DNA of 64,000 nucleotides from Gordionus sp. m RMFG-2023 (taxonomy: Eukaryota; Nematomorpha; Gordioida; Chordodea; Parachordodidae). Each line of letters begins with the position of its first letter. The first letter of the stretch is position 1. Shown piece by piece: positions 23,601 through 35,949 of this stretch. The translations under genes were made by a program, and so were the position numbers. The notes under the pieces are model-generated. The model did no database searches, was not told the DNA's origin, and saw nothing but the letters and a program-made list of their open reading frames with translations. The DNA lies in NCBI RefSeq assembly GCF_954871325.1, contig NC_088776.1, positions 57,560,954 through 57,624,953 of the forward strand, read 5' to 3'.

Positions 23601-25168
23601 TCTAATTTTAGGCTTATTGATTGTCCTTCAATCAAAATTTTTTCCAAAAAAAAACTATGGAATTATAGGCAATAATTTTCTAATACCGAAATAAAGTTTA
23701 TAAATTTTATTATTTTTATTTTTGATGCATTTAACCCCACGCCATAGTTTAAAATCCTTGTAAAAAAATTCTATAATTGTGATAAAATTTTAAGCAAATA
23801 TCACTAAGACCAACTCTGAATAAAAAATAATGGATGACCAGCTTTTCCTCCATGGTAAAATTAACAAAAACACTAAAAAAACAAATATTTTTTTTGGCAT
23901 AATATGGCAATTAATTGTTCTAAATATTAGTGAAAATATTTTAATATTTTTCATTATAATAAAGAACGCAATTTATGAATAATTTTAATTTTTATTGGTT
24001 GGAAATATTTAAAAACAGCTAAATTACATAAATTGTATTATATATATATATAAAATATTTCAAATCATCTCATCGTAGATCATAATTTTTTTCTAAAATT
24101 TAAAATTTTGGATAAATATGTGGGTTGTAGTGCAGATTCATTAATAATTATATAATTCTATTGAATAAAAAAAAATATCCATGTTTTTTTGGGTGTTTTT
24201 ATTGATTTTCCATAGAAATAGAAACTTTATACAGTCTTAGTGACAATTGCTTAAAGTTTTATAGAAATCGGAGAAACATATTATTTCTTACGAGGACAAA
24301 ATGAGGATTAAAATGAAGTGGCAAGATTAAATAATAGATAGGTCACGTCTTGGGATCGACTCAAAACAAGCTGTTTAGCTAGCTATCTAGATTCGATTAA
24401 ATAGCCTAAAAAGTAAAAGGCATTTTAGTTTTTAGGAATTTCCAAATAAAGAAAATACATTATATTAAGGAATAGAAAAATAATTTTAAAAAAATGTTTT
24501 TTCAAATCAAAAAATCAAAAAATTATTTTAAACTATAAAAGAAAAAATTTAAAAATAAATCAAAAAAATAGAGGAAATTAAAGAATAAAGCCACCGAAAG
24601 CTAAGAAACCAAAATGGGTGACTTAGTTCAAAAGCTGCTAAGCCTGGGCTAAACCAAAATAAGTAACCAAAAATATGTAAATAAGGACACAGCCATACTT
24701 TAATTTGATATAGAATCGTTATTTATAAATCTGAAGTTTTTAATAAATCTTTAGTAACATTATTCATATTTTGACCCTCGAAATAAAAAATATAAGAGCA
24801 AGGATGCTAAAATTTGAATGGTGCTTTAGTTACACATAACTTATTCAAATCCTAAGGGGTCAGGAGAATTGTGATTAATTTAACATGGAATAGCTTTTCT
24901 TTATGACAAAGATAATGTTAATTAGGTAAAAATTTGAAAAAGTAAAAAGAAATATAAAAAAAGAATTAACAAAGCTTTCTTTATTATTAATATAATGTTT
25001 TATGCTAGTTATTATATAAAGGTAAAATATTATAAATTCAATAAATAGTAAGATCGAGCCTAATAATTTACTTTCAAATGTTTTCTTTTTCATCTGTTTG
25101 GAAATTTGGAGATCCTTTTTTTAACTTGTAAATTATTTGTGACTATTTTTTTATAAGGGCTAATTATT
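20660..25168. other. 4.5 kb of AT-rich DNA without a recognised gene
   Basis: No conserved frame on either strand. It contains a short (TTTC)n run near 22238-22264. An open frame at 24875-25093 (minus) is a hydrophobic Ile/Phe/Leu stretch typical of translated AT-rich DNA. A GTCGTTTAAAAAACACTATT end near 23279 resembles the GTTAAA-type MITEs. Confidence 0.4.
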
Positions 25169-25176
25169 ATTTTTGG

Positions 25177-25948
25177 TAGGGATGTACCGATATTTTATAT
25201 CGGATCGGATCGGGTCGATATTCCATCCATTTTAAAATATTGGTTATCGGCCAATATTATAAAATTTTCCGATCCGATATAAAATGGCGTCTTTAACAAA
25301 AATAAAATGTTATAAAAATTTTTTTTAAGTTATATTTAAAATCATTTATTTTTATAAATAAATTCGAAATCCATTTTTATGTATATTTTTTTAATAATTA
25401 ATTAATTAACATTCTGCCATATTGTTATTTTTTTGCTCTGTTTATAAAAGTGTGCTATAATCTTTTCAGAATCTCTTTTTAGTGAAGCTGGTGATATTGA
25501 CAGTTACTATCGCCTGTAGGCTGACCTTTGATAAATTTGTTGGTATTTCTAAAAAAAAATCTTCAATATATTAATTTTAAATATTATTTTAATTATTTAT
25601 TTCAAATTTCATAATATATTTGTTTATTACTTAATATTTATATAGATTAATGTTATATAAAAGTGATTTAACAATAAAAATATTTTATATACTTTTAGAA
25701 TTGCAATTAAATTGAATATAAAATATAACTGATCATTATAATATATTCAAATGATATAAGTTATGGTAGAGTTAAATTATAGATGTTATACTAATAAAAA
25801 GTATATTAAAAATTAAAACCATTGGTATCTTTAGAGAATACAAAATTAGATATGATATTGGATCGTTAATAGGCCAATATCAATTCAATATCGAGAATAT
25901 CGGATTGGATTGGATTGGCCTCCAAAAAGTGGTATCGGTACACCCCTA
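25177..25948. mobile_element. hAT deletion derivative, TAGGGATGTACCGATA ends
   Basis: The left end TAGGGATGTACCGATATTTT is mirrored by TATCGGTACACCCCTA at the right end. Flanks ATTTTTGG and ATCTTTGG form an 8-bp target duplication with one mismatch, as is usual for hAT elements. Subterminal ATCGGATCGGATCGG repeats lie next to both ends. Internally, near 25466, a plus-strand remnant reads ESLFSEAGDIDSYYRL, recalling the hAT dimerisation motif 'SERxFSxAG'. The 772-bp element cannot encode a transposase. Confidence 0.88.
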
Positions 25949-25956
25949 ATCTTTGG

Positions 25957-27060
25957 TATCAATCACTACATCAATTATAATTGAAAGTGATGAATACTTA
26001 CCAATAGTGTGAGTATTGGTGCTTCTCTTGTAAATACATAACAAATTTATTTAAAGGAAAGTTGATAATAGTAGTATGTTTTAAAAAAATATAATATCTG
26101 TAGTTATTTATCAGTGAATATTAATTTTTTTAATTTACTATAATGATACCATAACTTTGATAATATGATTACTGTTATATTATTAAAAATAAACAATAAA
26201 TATAATTTATATCATTTTGACATAATTACAAGATTATAATAAAGAAGTTATATATAGTTAACCGAAGTCTTTATATAACTAATAAATACTTTTAGTAAAA
26301 TTGAGCATATTCTCTACTAAAAACTTCAAAGTATCAGATCAAGTGTTGCCAACAATATGATATAATCAGATTTATCCAGGATTTTATTCAATGAAAAATA
26401 AAATTTATCTATAATATAACTCCTCCCCAGTTAGGAGTTAACTTACTATTTAATAATATCAAATTTTCTCTCCTGTACATATATCATTGGGTATAATATT
26501 TTATTTATATTCTCTTTTAACATATTTATGCATACATCCACTTAATCTATATGCCACATATATATAATAATTTTAAAATATTTTTCAATGAAAAGATGAT
26601 ATTAACATAAATTAGAAATATAAAAAACAATATAATATATTTACTTTAATAATATTAATTGCCAAGAGGTTGTTCAAATATGAGAATTTCATGAGTATTG
26701 ATTATATGGAATGATTCAATTTTGTCCGCATAATTATAAAATAATACAATCTAACATGTATATAATTCGTGTTTTTTCATAAAACTTATGTTTCACAACT
26801 TGCTTGAACAAAGCTCAAATGGAATGATGATTTTATAACGGATAAAATTTAAAACATGTGTGCAATTGCAAATATATTAACAACAGTACTATAATAAGTG
26901 GAGCGTAAAAAATTCAACTAAATAAATACCTTTATGAAATTTGATTATATTATAAAAAAGCTAATTTAAAACAAAGGTTATTAAGAATTATTGATTATAA
27001 AATTATCCTGCAAATATTAAAAGTTTTAAAAATAACTTGCTGAATAAAAATTAAATTTAT
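25957..27060. other. AT-rich stretch without a recognised gene
   Basis: No coding region or repeat recognised. Confidence 0.4.
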
Positions 27061-27064
27061 AATT

Positions 27065-27290
27065 ATTAAGAGATGAAGCGTCAATATACTATCTCAGGGG
27101 GCTCAAAATTTTTTTTTGAATATTATGAAAATTACCTTCTCTTCTTTTTGCTAACATTATCTAAAATTATCTTTAGATAACTTATTTTTATTTTTTAGTG
27201 GTATAAAAAAAAATTAAAATTTTGAGGCGGCTCTTAAAATTTTTCAGGGGGATACGATCCTCAGCTCTCATCGTGGTGAGGTTACTGCTA
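27065..27290. mobile_element. Short dispersed repeat (CTCAGGGGGCTCAA family)
   Basis: Shares ACTATCTCAGGGGGCTCAAA, the central AAATTACCTT and TAACATTATC blocks, and TCAGGGGGATACGATCCTC with the repeat at 39852-40090. A third end of the family, reversed, lies at about 29663-29724. It is short and non-coding, hence MITE- or SINE-like. Confidence 0.6.
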
Positions 27291-27439
27291 CATAGAACCA
27301 TGGATATCAATAAATATATACTGATGAATAGCCCTCATAATGGTGTGTTTAAAATAGAAGGCTTAATTACCATTGCACTATTTGGATTAATTTTCCCTCA
27401 AAAAATTATGTAAGTTTAAGGAAAGTCTCACGAGACATC

Positions 27440-27640
27440 ACGAGTGTTGGATACGAGTGGGAAAAAAATTACAGAAGCAATGTCTAATATACTTGTTTAT
27501 TTTCAAGATATATGCCGAATTAATTGCTGAGACATTTCTGTTGGATCGCACCTAAATCGATATAGTGTGTAATCCCTAGCATTTGGAAGACAGAAGATCA
27601 ACAAGGTATTAAGTTGATAAATAAAGACTTTTTTTAAAGT
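27440..27640 (+). repeat. Dispersed repeat shared with 63.7 kb
   Basis: TTTTCAAGATATATGCCGAA and the following TTAATTGCTGAGACATTTCT, TTGGATCGC and GTGTAATCCC are repeated with about 85-90% identity at 63717-63815. The open frame just upstream (27222-27413) includes NKYILMNSPHNGVFKIEG. It may be part of a transposase gene, possibly of the Merlin/ISXO2 type, but I cannot confirm the family. Confidence 0.5.
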
Positions 27641-27689
27641 TATTATGTTTAAATTTACAAGAATTATCTATTTTACATCCTTGATAGAT

Positions 27690-27780
27690 AGTTGCTTCGC
27701 TAGGAGGGGGGGGGGGGGTGAGCAGGGGCTCGAGCTACCTGAAATATTTGAATAGCCCCCTGAAGCAAAATATTTTTTTT
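27690..27780. repeat. G-tract and GGGGCTCGAGC-containing repeat
   Basis: A run of thirteen G at 27706-27718 is followed by GAGCAGGGGCTCGAGCTACC and AATAGCCCCCTGAAGC. The latter words resemble the CTCAGGGGGCTCAA repeat family read in reverse. Confidence 0.5.
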
Positions 27781-27789
27781 CATGATTCC

Positions 27790-29585
27790 TTAATATTCTC
27801 TTGAACTAAAAATAATTTTTTATTTGCTCCCTGAACAATTTCTTTTATAATTCTATTGAGTAATATATGGATTTAATTTTAATATTTAAAAATTAATAAG
27901 ACTATCTAAATTTTTATTAAATGTATACTATTTAATTATTAGATTAGATTAATACATATAAATTATATTTTCATTATGTCAGCTTGCGATCAAATTCTAT
28001 GATAAAAATATATTAATATGACTCACTAAAATATTAATTTAGCATTAACAGTTGATTAATTGACTTTTATTATTTAAATTATTATATAACCCTAATTAAA
28101 TTATTATAATCATTTATTAATTGAAAATTAACAAATTTATTTGTAATTAGCCGACTTTAACATCACTAATCAGCTATATTATATTATTGATTTTTAAATT
28201 TAATTATCATGTCTCTTTCTAAAATTATTTTCAAGGTTCAAATCCAAATAAGTATAAGAGATTTATTTATAAACAGTAAGTAGACAATATATAATTATTT
28301 TAAAATATTAGGTAAAATGCCACTTTTGCAGACGTATTTGACAGTATTATAATATATTACAGTTAATATTTTTAAAATTTTACTAATCAATACTTTTGAT
28401 AATAAATATAAGTAACAATTTGCATTCAATTATTTAACGCCATCTATATTATTATAATTAAACATCTTATTATTTAATTTAAAATGGATGTAACAAATTA
28501 GATATCTTTTCTTCTCTTTTTTTTACATATTTTTAGGTAAGCTATTTTTTTCTTCTTTGAAAAACAGTTTTGAGTTAAATTTTTAATACGAATATATTTA
28601 AGCTATTATTACAAACTATAATTATTTTAAGATATAATATACCAACTAGAGATGGTGCGACAATAATATATAAAATTTTAATTGCTTTCATGATATCACT
28701 CTGGTTCATATTTTATAGTTACAAAATGTTTCATTTCTAATATGTCATCCTTGCGATGTAAATAACTCAAGGCCTGCAATATATTTGCATAATTTCTTCT
28801 AAAGATTTTTAGTGATTTTGTTTCATCAATTTATCTAACATAATAAATTCTGATATGGGTTACCATCATGAGTGTCATGGCTATGACTGTAAATTAACCA
28901 GCATCTATTATTTGTGTGGTTAATGTAATTTAAGATTATTACTAAAGCTGCTGATAGTTGCATATTTTAGATATGCAATAAAGGTCAAGTATGTGGTCGT
29001 TTATATATCATTAAAAATGGAAGATAATCTTTTAGAAATTATATCTCACAATAATTTTCTCGATTACTTATCTAGCTTCCATCATGTCATTAAGAGGAAG
29101 CTCTAACTACACTACCTTATAGTTTTATGATATGAATTGATCGTTTATATTCTTTTTTTAATAATTGTTAATTTGGTAATGCCTATGAATTTTTTTTTAT
29201 TAATCCATTCTATAAAACATTGTCTAAAATGGTAACAGAGAGTTATATTAGTTTCATGACCTTTTGTCAATGTAAGTTGCTAAGAATTCATAACCTTATG
29301 TGGTTTTTTAAAACCATTATCAATTGAGGCATATGTATGAATTAATTAACCTTTTTTATCACCTGTAATTATTTAGACGCAAAATTTTTTTATATCAACC
29401 ATAGAAAATATTTTATACTGTAATAAATAGATTTTGTATTAAATAATATTATTTTTAGATGTCTTGTATTGTTTTAATTATTTATATGTTAGTTTATTTT
29501 GTATACAAAATATAATAAATGACAAAATATGAAATTCTGAATAATAGTTTAGAGCTAGCAAATTTTAAAAAAGTATAATATATTA
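27790..29585. other. AT-rich stretch without a recognised gene
   Basis: No conserved frame. It could be the interior of an element bounded by the GC-rich repeats at 27.7 and 29.6-29.7 kb, but the ends do not pair convincingly. Confidence 0.35.
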
Positions 29586-29593
29586 ATATATAA

Positions 29594-29632
29594 CCCGGCC
29601 GAAGGCCGGGTAAAAGCGGGCCGAAGGCCGGC
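29594..29632. repeat. Twin GC-rich hairpins sharing GGCCGAAGGCC
   Basis: CCCGGCCGAAGGCCGGG is a perfect 7-bp stem with a GAA loop. It is followed by GCGGGCCGAAGGCCGGC, a nearly perfect 7-bp stem with the same loop. They stand out sharply from the surrounding AT-rich DNA. They may be the subterminal structure of a transposon, or a bacterial-like terminator shape by coincidence. Confidence 0.8.
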
Positions 29633-29639
29633 AAATTGG

Positions 29640-29724
29640 AAATATGGATGGCGAAGCCTCACATAAAATTTTTTTAGTTGAGCCCCCTGAGATTGTAAAG
29701 GCTAGCGACGCCCCTGTGTAAAGA
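29640..29724. mobile_element. Terminus of the CTCAGGGGGCTCAA repeat family
   Basis: TTGAGCCCCCTGAGATTGTA followed by AAGGCTAGCGACGCCCCTG is the reverse complement of an end like that at 39850 (CAGGGTCGTCACAAGCCTTA, then CAATCTCAGGGGGCTCAA). The partner end of this copy was not identified. Confidence 0.55.
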
Positions 29725-29814
29725 ATGTACAAAATTGTCTTGTTTGTTTATTATAATTATAAATCTCGATTTCATTTTTATTTATTTTATAAATTTTATA
29801 GGAATTAACATATT

Positions 29815-30440
29815 TTATTTCTTCGTCGGCCTTTCAATAGACTGAGCATAAGTTAAAACTTGTTTCAATGAAAATTCTTCATTGGTAGAACCAATTCGAA
29901 ATCCTAATCTTAATCTTAATAAATTAACTCCCGCAATAAATTGATTTATAATCTGCTCTTCTATATTGCTTTTAAATTTGCAAGGAATACTCAGTGAAAT
30001 AATTCTTTGCAAATAACTTATTACATTTTCTCCTTCTTTCTAAAAGCTCGTTTAAACTATAATACATAATAGCAAAATATTTCGTTTCATTTTTTGAAGT
30101 ATTTTCACAATGGATAGCAATTTTTTTCAAAAGAATATTCTTTGATATTTTTTGGATATATTAAATTTTTTTACTTTCCAAATAATTTTTATTCTAATAA
30201 CACATAAAATTATTATTTTTTGAATATCTGGTAATAGGTATTTTTCTTACTTTCAACACCAATTCCAAATTTTCAAAATAACCATTAATAACAGTATTGG
30301 CCATCGAACGGATTTTAAATAATTTTTGAATAATATCCAATAACCTTCTGTAATCTCTATTCATTTTTTTTATCTGCTAATACAGCAGATTATATTTCCG
30401 ATCAATTCATACAGTATTTAAACAAGAATTAAATTAGGAA
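29815..30440 (-). pseudogene. LTR-retroelement gag-like fossil
   Basis: A minus-strand frame resembles the capsid/gag C-terminal region of Ty3/Gypsy-like elements (EEQIINQFIAGVNLLRLRL followed by an alanine/glutamine-rich 'A-Q-S-I-E' helix). It is short, broken and without visible LTRs, protease or polymerase, so it is an old fragment. Confidence 0.5.
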
Positions 30441-31685
30441 AATCGAAAACATTTATAAAAAAAACAAAAAATTAAACAGGCCTTTTTTATTTAGGATCAA
30501 GGTCTAGACCTATCTTATTTAGGACCACGGTCTAGTCCTTTCTTTTATTTGAAGATTATATCCGGTTTAGTCCGTGTGCATCAACCTGACCTTGAGCATA
30601 AAAATTTTTATGTTAATAAAAATTTAAAAAATTACGTTTCACGAAGATGAGATGTCATAATTTACCTTTAAGATAAGTGATAGTACATATGTTTATATCA
30701 AACTTGATATTTTTTATTAATTATGTTTATTCAATATTTAGTCAAATTTTGTATGTTATAATTTTTGAAGAAAATGGATAGTAATTTTAAATAATTTTTT
30801 TACAAACAAGTTATTGAAATTAAATAATTGGTTATGTTTGATTAATATATGCAAGTTTAAGCAAAAAAGTTATTTAAGACATAGTTAATTTGTATTAAAG
30901 CTATTGCATGATATTTTAATCTTCAATTCTTCGCTACTAGCAGTTCTTAGGGGATGTCGACACTAATAAACACCTACGGGCTTCGCCCTCATACCTCCAT
31001 TAACGGGCCTTAAGTTTTTTTGACAGGCCTTGGCTGAGTTTATCTTAAAACCATATTTATTCCTATTTTTCTTTATATATTAAATTACACAAAATTAAAT
31101 AATTTTTACTATATTATAAAATTAATATACTTTTTAACTATTGCATAATAATAATGACTTATTTTAATTATCAGAAAAACAGGTAAAAGATTTCCTTGGT
31201 TCTAGGAATATATCAAATATATAGGTACTTTTATAATTCCCACTAATTTTACAATAAAGATATTATTTTATTACAATAAATATGAAATGAGATTATAATA
31301 TTTTTCTTAAATATCTATCCATATTACAAATTATGTTTGCTATTGATAAAAATAAAATAATTTATAAATGTTGATGATATAAATCTATTAATACATTTTC
31401 TTAGGTGATAAATATTTTTTCTAATTCAATTAAAATGTGCCTATTTTTTATTTATATTTATCTAATCTTAACCTGCCCTTTATCCATTTCTTTTATGAGT
31501 TCCTTTAGAATCGCATTGATATCTCTCTATTATATATACATAATTAAAAATTACAGTGGCTCAAGGTTATTTTCAAATAACTTTCACGCAGAATCAAATT
31601 AGGAACATAATTTTTGATTTGTACAGGTATAAGAAAGGTGTCTAGTATTATTATAAGATTTATTAGTAGTTTGGTTAATATTAAA
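30441..31685. other. AT-rich stretch without a recognised gene
   Basis: A short direct repeat, TTATTTAGGATCAAGGTCTA and TTATTTAGGACCACGGTCTA, lies at about 30487-30537. A small GC-richer patch (CTACGGGCTTCGCCCTC) lies at about 30972. Neither belongs to a recognised gene. Confidence 0.4.
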
Positions 31686-31689
31686 TTTT

Positions 31690-32125
31690 TTTGGCTGAAG
31701 TCAAACCTAGCTAAGTTTGAGCCAATTTATTTTGGCTATGAAAGTTTTAAAATGTCGAATATGACAATTGTAACCAATCTGTAATATATTATTATTCAAT
31801 TTTAACTAAAATATTTATTATAATCTATTTTCACTAAAATACATTTGATTCATTTTTACTTAATTTCATTAAAAACATTGGAAACGTTTTAAAATAACAA
31901 ATATGACAGTTGTTAATTCTGAATTAAATTATTATAAAATAGTAAGTTAAAACGTTAGCCAATCAAAATCAACATAATCTCTACCTTAGACAATTAAAAA
32001 TAGATATACCTTAACCATTAGACAAAATAAATAGGCACAGATTTAGCCAAAATAAATCGGCTTAGGCTTAATATTAATCAAAAAAAAATCGGCTTAGGCT
32101 TAGCTTTGGCTGAGAAAAAATCTTC
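31690..32125. mobile_element. Imperfect inverted-repeat element (TTTGGCTAA-rich)
   Basis: TTTGGCTGAAGTCAAACCTA and GAGCCAATTTATTTTGGCTA on the left face TTAGCCAAAATAAATCGGCT and GCTTAGCTTTGGCTGAG on the right. The pairing is imperfect and no target duplication was found. Confidence 0.4.
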
Positions 32126-32218
32126 TTAGATTATTGTAGAAATTTTAATATAAGTTTAAATCACTTTATGCGTCAATAAAATTTCTGGGAGGCTGAAATG
32201 GAGGGATAGTGCTTAGAT

Positions 32219-33038
32219 TAGGGCACCGATATTTAGCATTTTCCAAAAATTTCGGATCGGGCCGATACCTGCATCCGATCCGATATCTTTACTTTTCTTT
32301 TTTTTGTTATTTTATGTTTATTTATTTTACATTAATAATATTTTCTAAATATTTTTTTTAAACAATACAGATTCTCAACACCCCTTAAATTTTATTTATT
32401 TTTTTGAATAAATTTATAGTATTTTAAAAGTTAATTTTATAAAAATAGAAGAAACACCCAAAGTTCTATTTATTTTAAATCTTTTAAATAATAACGCTAA
32501 TTTTATTATTTACTTTAAATAAAAGATATTTTTTAAATATGGTATCTAGATTATACAAATATTTTACAAAAGACAAAGATAATTTTGCAAAGGGTGTTAT
32601 CTGAGGAATTCTAATTTCAAGGGGAGGAATAATGAAAAATTTATTTAATACTACGAATATCTGTATATAAAAAATATTGATATCTTAATTACATTTGGTT
32701 CAAACAGCGTCTACATGAGCGGGGGTGGGGGGGGGGGGGGTAGGAACAGTTTGCATCCTAATATATATAAAGGGATAAGGGGTAGGTGGTAGGCATTTTG
32801 GGGGGTAGGCTATAATAATCTAGAAAAATTTTCATTACATTTTTAAATTATCTATGGATATAGGGGGGTAGATATATATTTTTGAGGGGGGTTTGCATCC
32901 AGTAAATATACTGTCATGTAGACGCTGGGTTCAAAGGGGGTGGTGAAAAATCAATATAAATATCGGATCGGTATCAGATCGGCTTTGAACAAATATCGGA
33001 TTGAATAGGTGAAAAATAGGTGAATCGGCTCAGCCCTA
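32219..33038. mobile_element. hAT-type MITE (TAGGGC...GCCCTA) with perfect 8-bp TSD
   Basis: Starts TAGGGCACCGATATTTAGCA and ends CGGCTCAGCCCTA. Both flanks are GCTTAGAT (32211-32218 and 33039-33046), an exact 8-bp duplication. Subterminal ATCGGATCGG words resemble those of the element at 25.2 kb, so the two belong to related hAT families. No transposase coding remains. A second element is inserted inside it at 32705-32927. Confidence 0.92.
32705..32927. mobile_element. Nested hAT-type MITE (CAGCGTCTACATGA ends)
   Basis: CAGCGTCTACATGA at the left end is mirrored exactly by TCATGTAGACGCTG at the right end. GGTTCAAA flanks both sides (32697-32704 and 32928-32935), an exact 8-bp duplication. 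The 223-bp interior is G-rich on the plus strand, including GGGGGT followed by fourteen G near 32721-32740. It was inserted into the older TAGGGC element. Confidence 0.93.
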
Positions 33039-33046
33039 GCTTAGAT

Positions 33047-34185
33047 CATCATATTAGTCACTAAAAAAAGTAATTTTTTATACAAGTTCATAAAATATTA
33101 TTGGTGTCTGTTGACAGATAATTCCTAAACAGCGATGACTAAATTTTAATTAAAAAAATTAAAGATCATTATTGATTCTAAGGCAAACATGTATGATGAT
33201 AAGCTTAAGTTTAAATTATATTTAGTTTATCATTCAAACTTAAATTTATTAAAGTTGACCTGGAATATGATTGCCTCAGCGTAATCAAATATATAAAAAG
33301 CCATTTGTCATTCAAAAACATTTAAAATTTTGTTCAAGATATCTACATTAATATATATAATTTATTCAAGCGATTAATAATAAATGGAGTTTAGTAAATG
33401 AATGCATATAATTACAATTAGTCTCCAACCATAGCCTCAAGTGTTTTAAGAAAGCCAGCCGCTATTCTTAATTTTCATTTTTTTGGTATTATAATAATAT
33501 TAAATAATTTATGTAAATTTTATTAACGATATCTTTCCAGAAATATAAACATCAGAAAACTTTTATTCATATTTAAAAAACTTAATATTAAAATTTTATT
33601 TTATTGAGGTATTTATTCGAATGTAAAATAATATTTGAAGCTTTTGAACGTTTAATCTGCATTTATTTGCTCTGGGAAGAGACCAACCCCCAAAACCATA
33701 CCTGTCGCTACGGCATTGACTACTTATATATAAAAAAATATATAATAAAAAAAAAATATAATATAATAAATTGAAACATATAAAATAATATACCTAAAAT
33801 GTTATTTGAATAATGATGATATTCTAATTACGGAAAAATATATAAAAATAAACAAGTACTTTTAAAACTTAAAAGCTTTTCAAATGAGAATATATTTCGT
33901 TAGAACAAGGTTAAATATTCAATTAGTATCATATTAAAATAAAATTGTAGAAATATTATATTTTATTTCCTTAATATTGGGAATTCATTTGTTTGTATTT
34001 CAGAGTTATTATCGTTATTTAACTATTTATTTTTATAATTGTTTTTTGAGCGATTGTTTTATTATAAGTTTGATCGAAATAATTAATTTAGTGATGGTCA
34101 ATTTATATATTATTTACTTTATTAATATTAATAAATTATTTAGATGATGACATTGTCTAAGGTAACCTTTCCACAATCATGCCCC
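33047..34185. other. AT-rich stretch without a recognised gene
   Basis: No conserved frame or clear repeat recognised. A run of C lies at about 34182-34191, just before the LINE-like fragment. Confidence 0.4.
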
Positions 34186-34189
34186 CCCC

Positions 34190-35475
34190 CACATTATCGA
34201 GAATCTCTCTCATATTACAGGACTATCACTCAGTCTCCTTAAATATGAGATTTGCTTTCTAAATCCTACATCCATTCCTTCAGACATGCCACACGTCATC
34301 AATAGAGATGAGATGACACATCTTGGATCACCTATAGGGAGTGAAAAGGCCATAACTTTTTTAAACAAATCCCTTAGCAATTTATCAAAATTAAACACAT
34401 TATTTAATTACCCCACCGCCCATCAATCATTTTTTTAATAAAAGATTATTTTAATATACCTAAAATCCTCTACGCCTTGAAATCCTCTCCTATCTTCAAA
34501 TGCAGTGACTTGCTCGTTTCCTATGAAACTCTAATCAAGGGCCTCCTTGAAAATATATTAAATTTAAATTTTCAAATTCATCCCGGCTTCAGACCACACT
34601 TCCCTGCAAGTCTGGTGGTATTGGTATCCGATCCCCGATATAATTATTCCTCTCAGCCTTTATATCTTCTTGTCTGGCTGCTCAATCTATTATCATAATG
34701 GATCCACTTCTTTAGATACTGACCTTTCTCACGCCCTTACCTTTTGGACAGCGATTGCCCATCCACCCTTTGTCGTCCTGCCTACAACATTCAAAAAGTG
34801 GCTCCTATGATCGCCCGTTCAGTTAAATACCTTATTTCGAACAGGCCCTTTGAGGACACTCCCAATAATTTAGTATTATATGCAAACTTAGGTTATGAAT
34901 GGTTGGAAGCCATCCCCAGTTCCAATTTTGGCCTCCTCTTGACTAGAACGGCTACGCATTCCATAGTCCGCTTTGGCTGGAATGCTGTAATTTCGTGGCC
35001 ATCCCATTGAATCGAAAGTTTACCATCCCTTGCACTGCAAATTCTCCCATGGATGACAACCGCGTCATAAATCTATCAACAACATTATACTAGCTACCCT
35101 CAAAAAAGTTAATATTCCATCCACCCTCGAACCAGTGGGTCTCTTAAACGGAAACGCCATATGCCTCGATGGGATATTTCTCATTCCCTGGACTAATGGT
35201 CTCCCTCTCGCTTGGGACTACACCTGTGTCGATTTCGCAGCAAAGTCCAACCTCTCCTTTTCTCTCATAGAAAAGACTGAAATCCTAAAAAAACAAATAT
35301 GCTAGTTACACTAACACCTTGTTCATACCAATCGTTACCAATATCCTAGGCATGTTTGAAAGTGATGCGCTCAATCATTAAAATCACAGGAATAAAAATG
35401 AGACAGATCTCAGGGGACCCCAAAGAAGATTTTACATTTTTTAAGCTTTCCCTCTTCTCTAGGGTGATATGTACC
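34190..35475 (+). pseudogene. Non-LTR retrotransposon 3' fragment (RT C-terminus plus nuclease-like tail)
   Basis: The forward reading begins in the RT region after the catalytic palm: HVINRDEMTHLGSPIGSEKA, then the thumb-like segment with LKSSPIFKCSDLLVSYETLI in frame 34477-34698. It continues through FEDTPNNLVLYANLGYEWLE (frame 34744-35010). Further on, another frame has LEPVGLLNGNAICLDGIFLI and PWTNGLPLAWDYTCVDFAAK. A widespread invertebrate retroelement protein has 'LEPxGL..DGxRPDGxTLxPW..GRxLVWDxTCPDT' in this place, which looks like a restriction-like nuclease motif. The catalytic YxDD region is not present, several frame breaks and stops separate the pieces, and the copy is 5'-truncated. 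I cannot name the clade. Confidence 0.65.
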
Positions 35476-35790
35476 CTTTTTTAATACATTTTTATACATA
35501 TAATTTTTTTTAAAATTAATTTTAATATTTGTGTATTTGTTTTTTAATTCATAAATTTTTAATTATTTAGTGTATATCCTATTTTAAAATATATAAAATG
35601 ATTATTTAAAGAAAGAAAAAGTATGTATATATATGAAAAAAAATTATATTTTAATTAATTGAAGCGACATCCTATTCTTTGTTGATGGATAAGAATTAAT
35701 TTAATAACAAAATAGATTTATATATAGCAGAGACCTGCAGAGATTCCATTTGTAAGGTCCGGCTCGGATTCTTTTTTAAAATTTTTTCGG
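35476..35790. other. AT-rich DNA and a GC-rich repeat flank
   Basis: The last part (35731-35791: AGAGACCTGCAGAGATTCCA, then GGTCCGGCTCGG and TTTTTTCGGCCCGG) is one copy of a dispersed repeat also seen near 0.67 kb and 57.6 kb. Its continuation (CAGGCCCGGCCCAGGT) resumes at about 37812, after the inserted TGTAAC element. Confidence 0.5.
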
Positions 35791-35949
35791 CCCGGTGTAA
35801 CGTGTGAAAGTGATCTGTGAGATTTCGAAATCTCACGCAATCACTTTCACACGGATGGGTTGTGAGATTTTGATGATAATGGCCCCCAATGTTTTTGAAG
35901 CGATAAATCTAAAGCAAAAATTTTCATGACATGAATTTAAATGATAATT

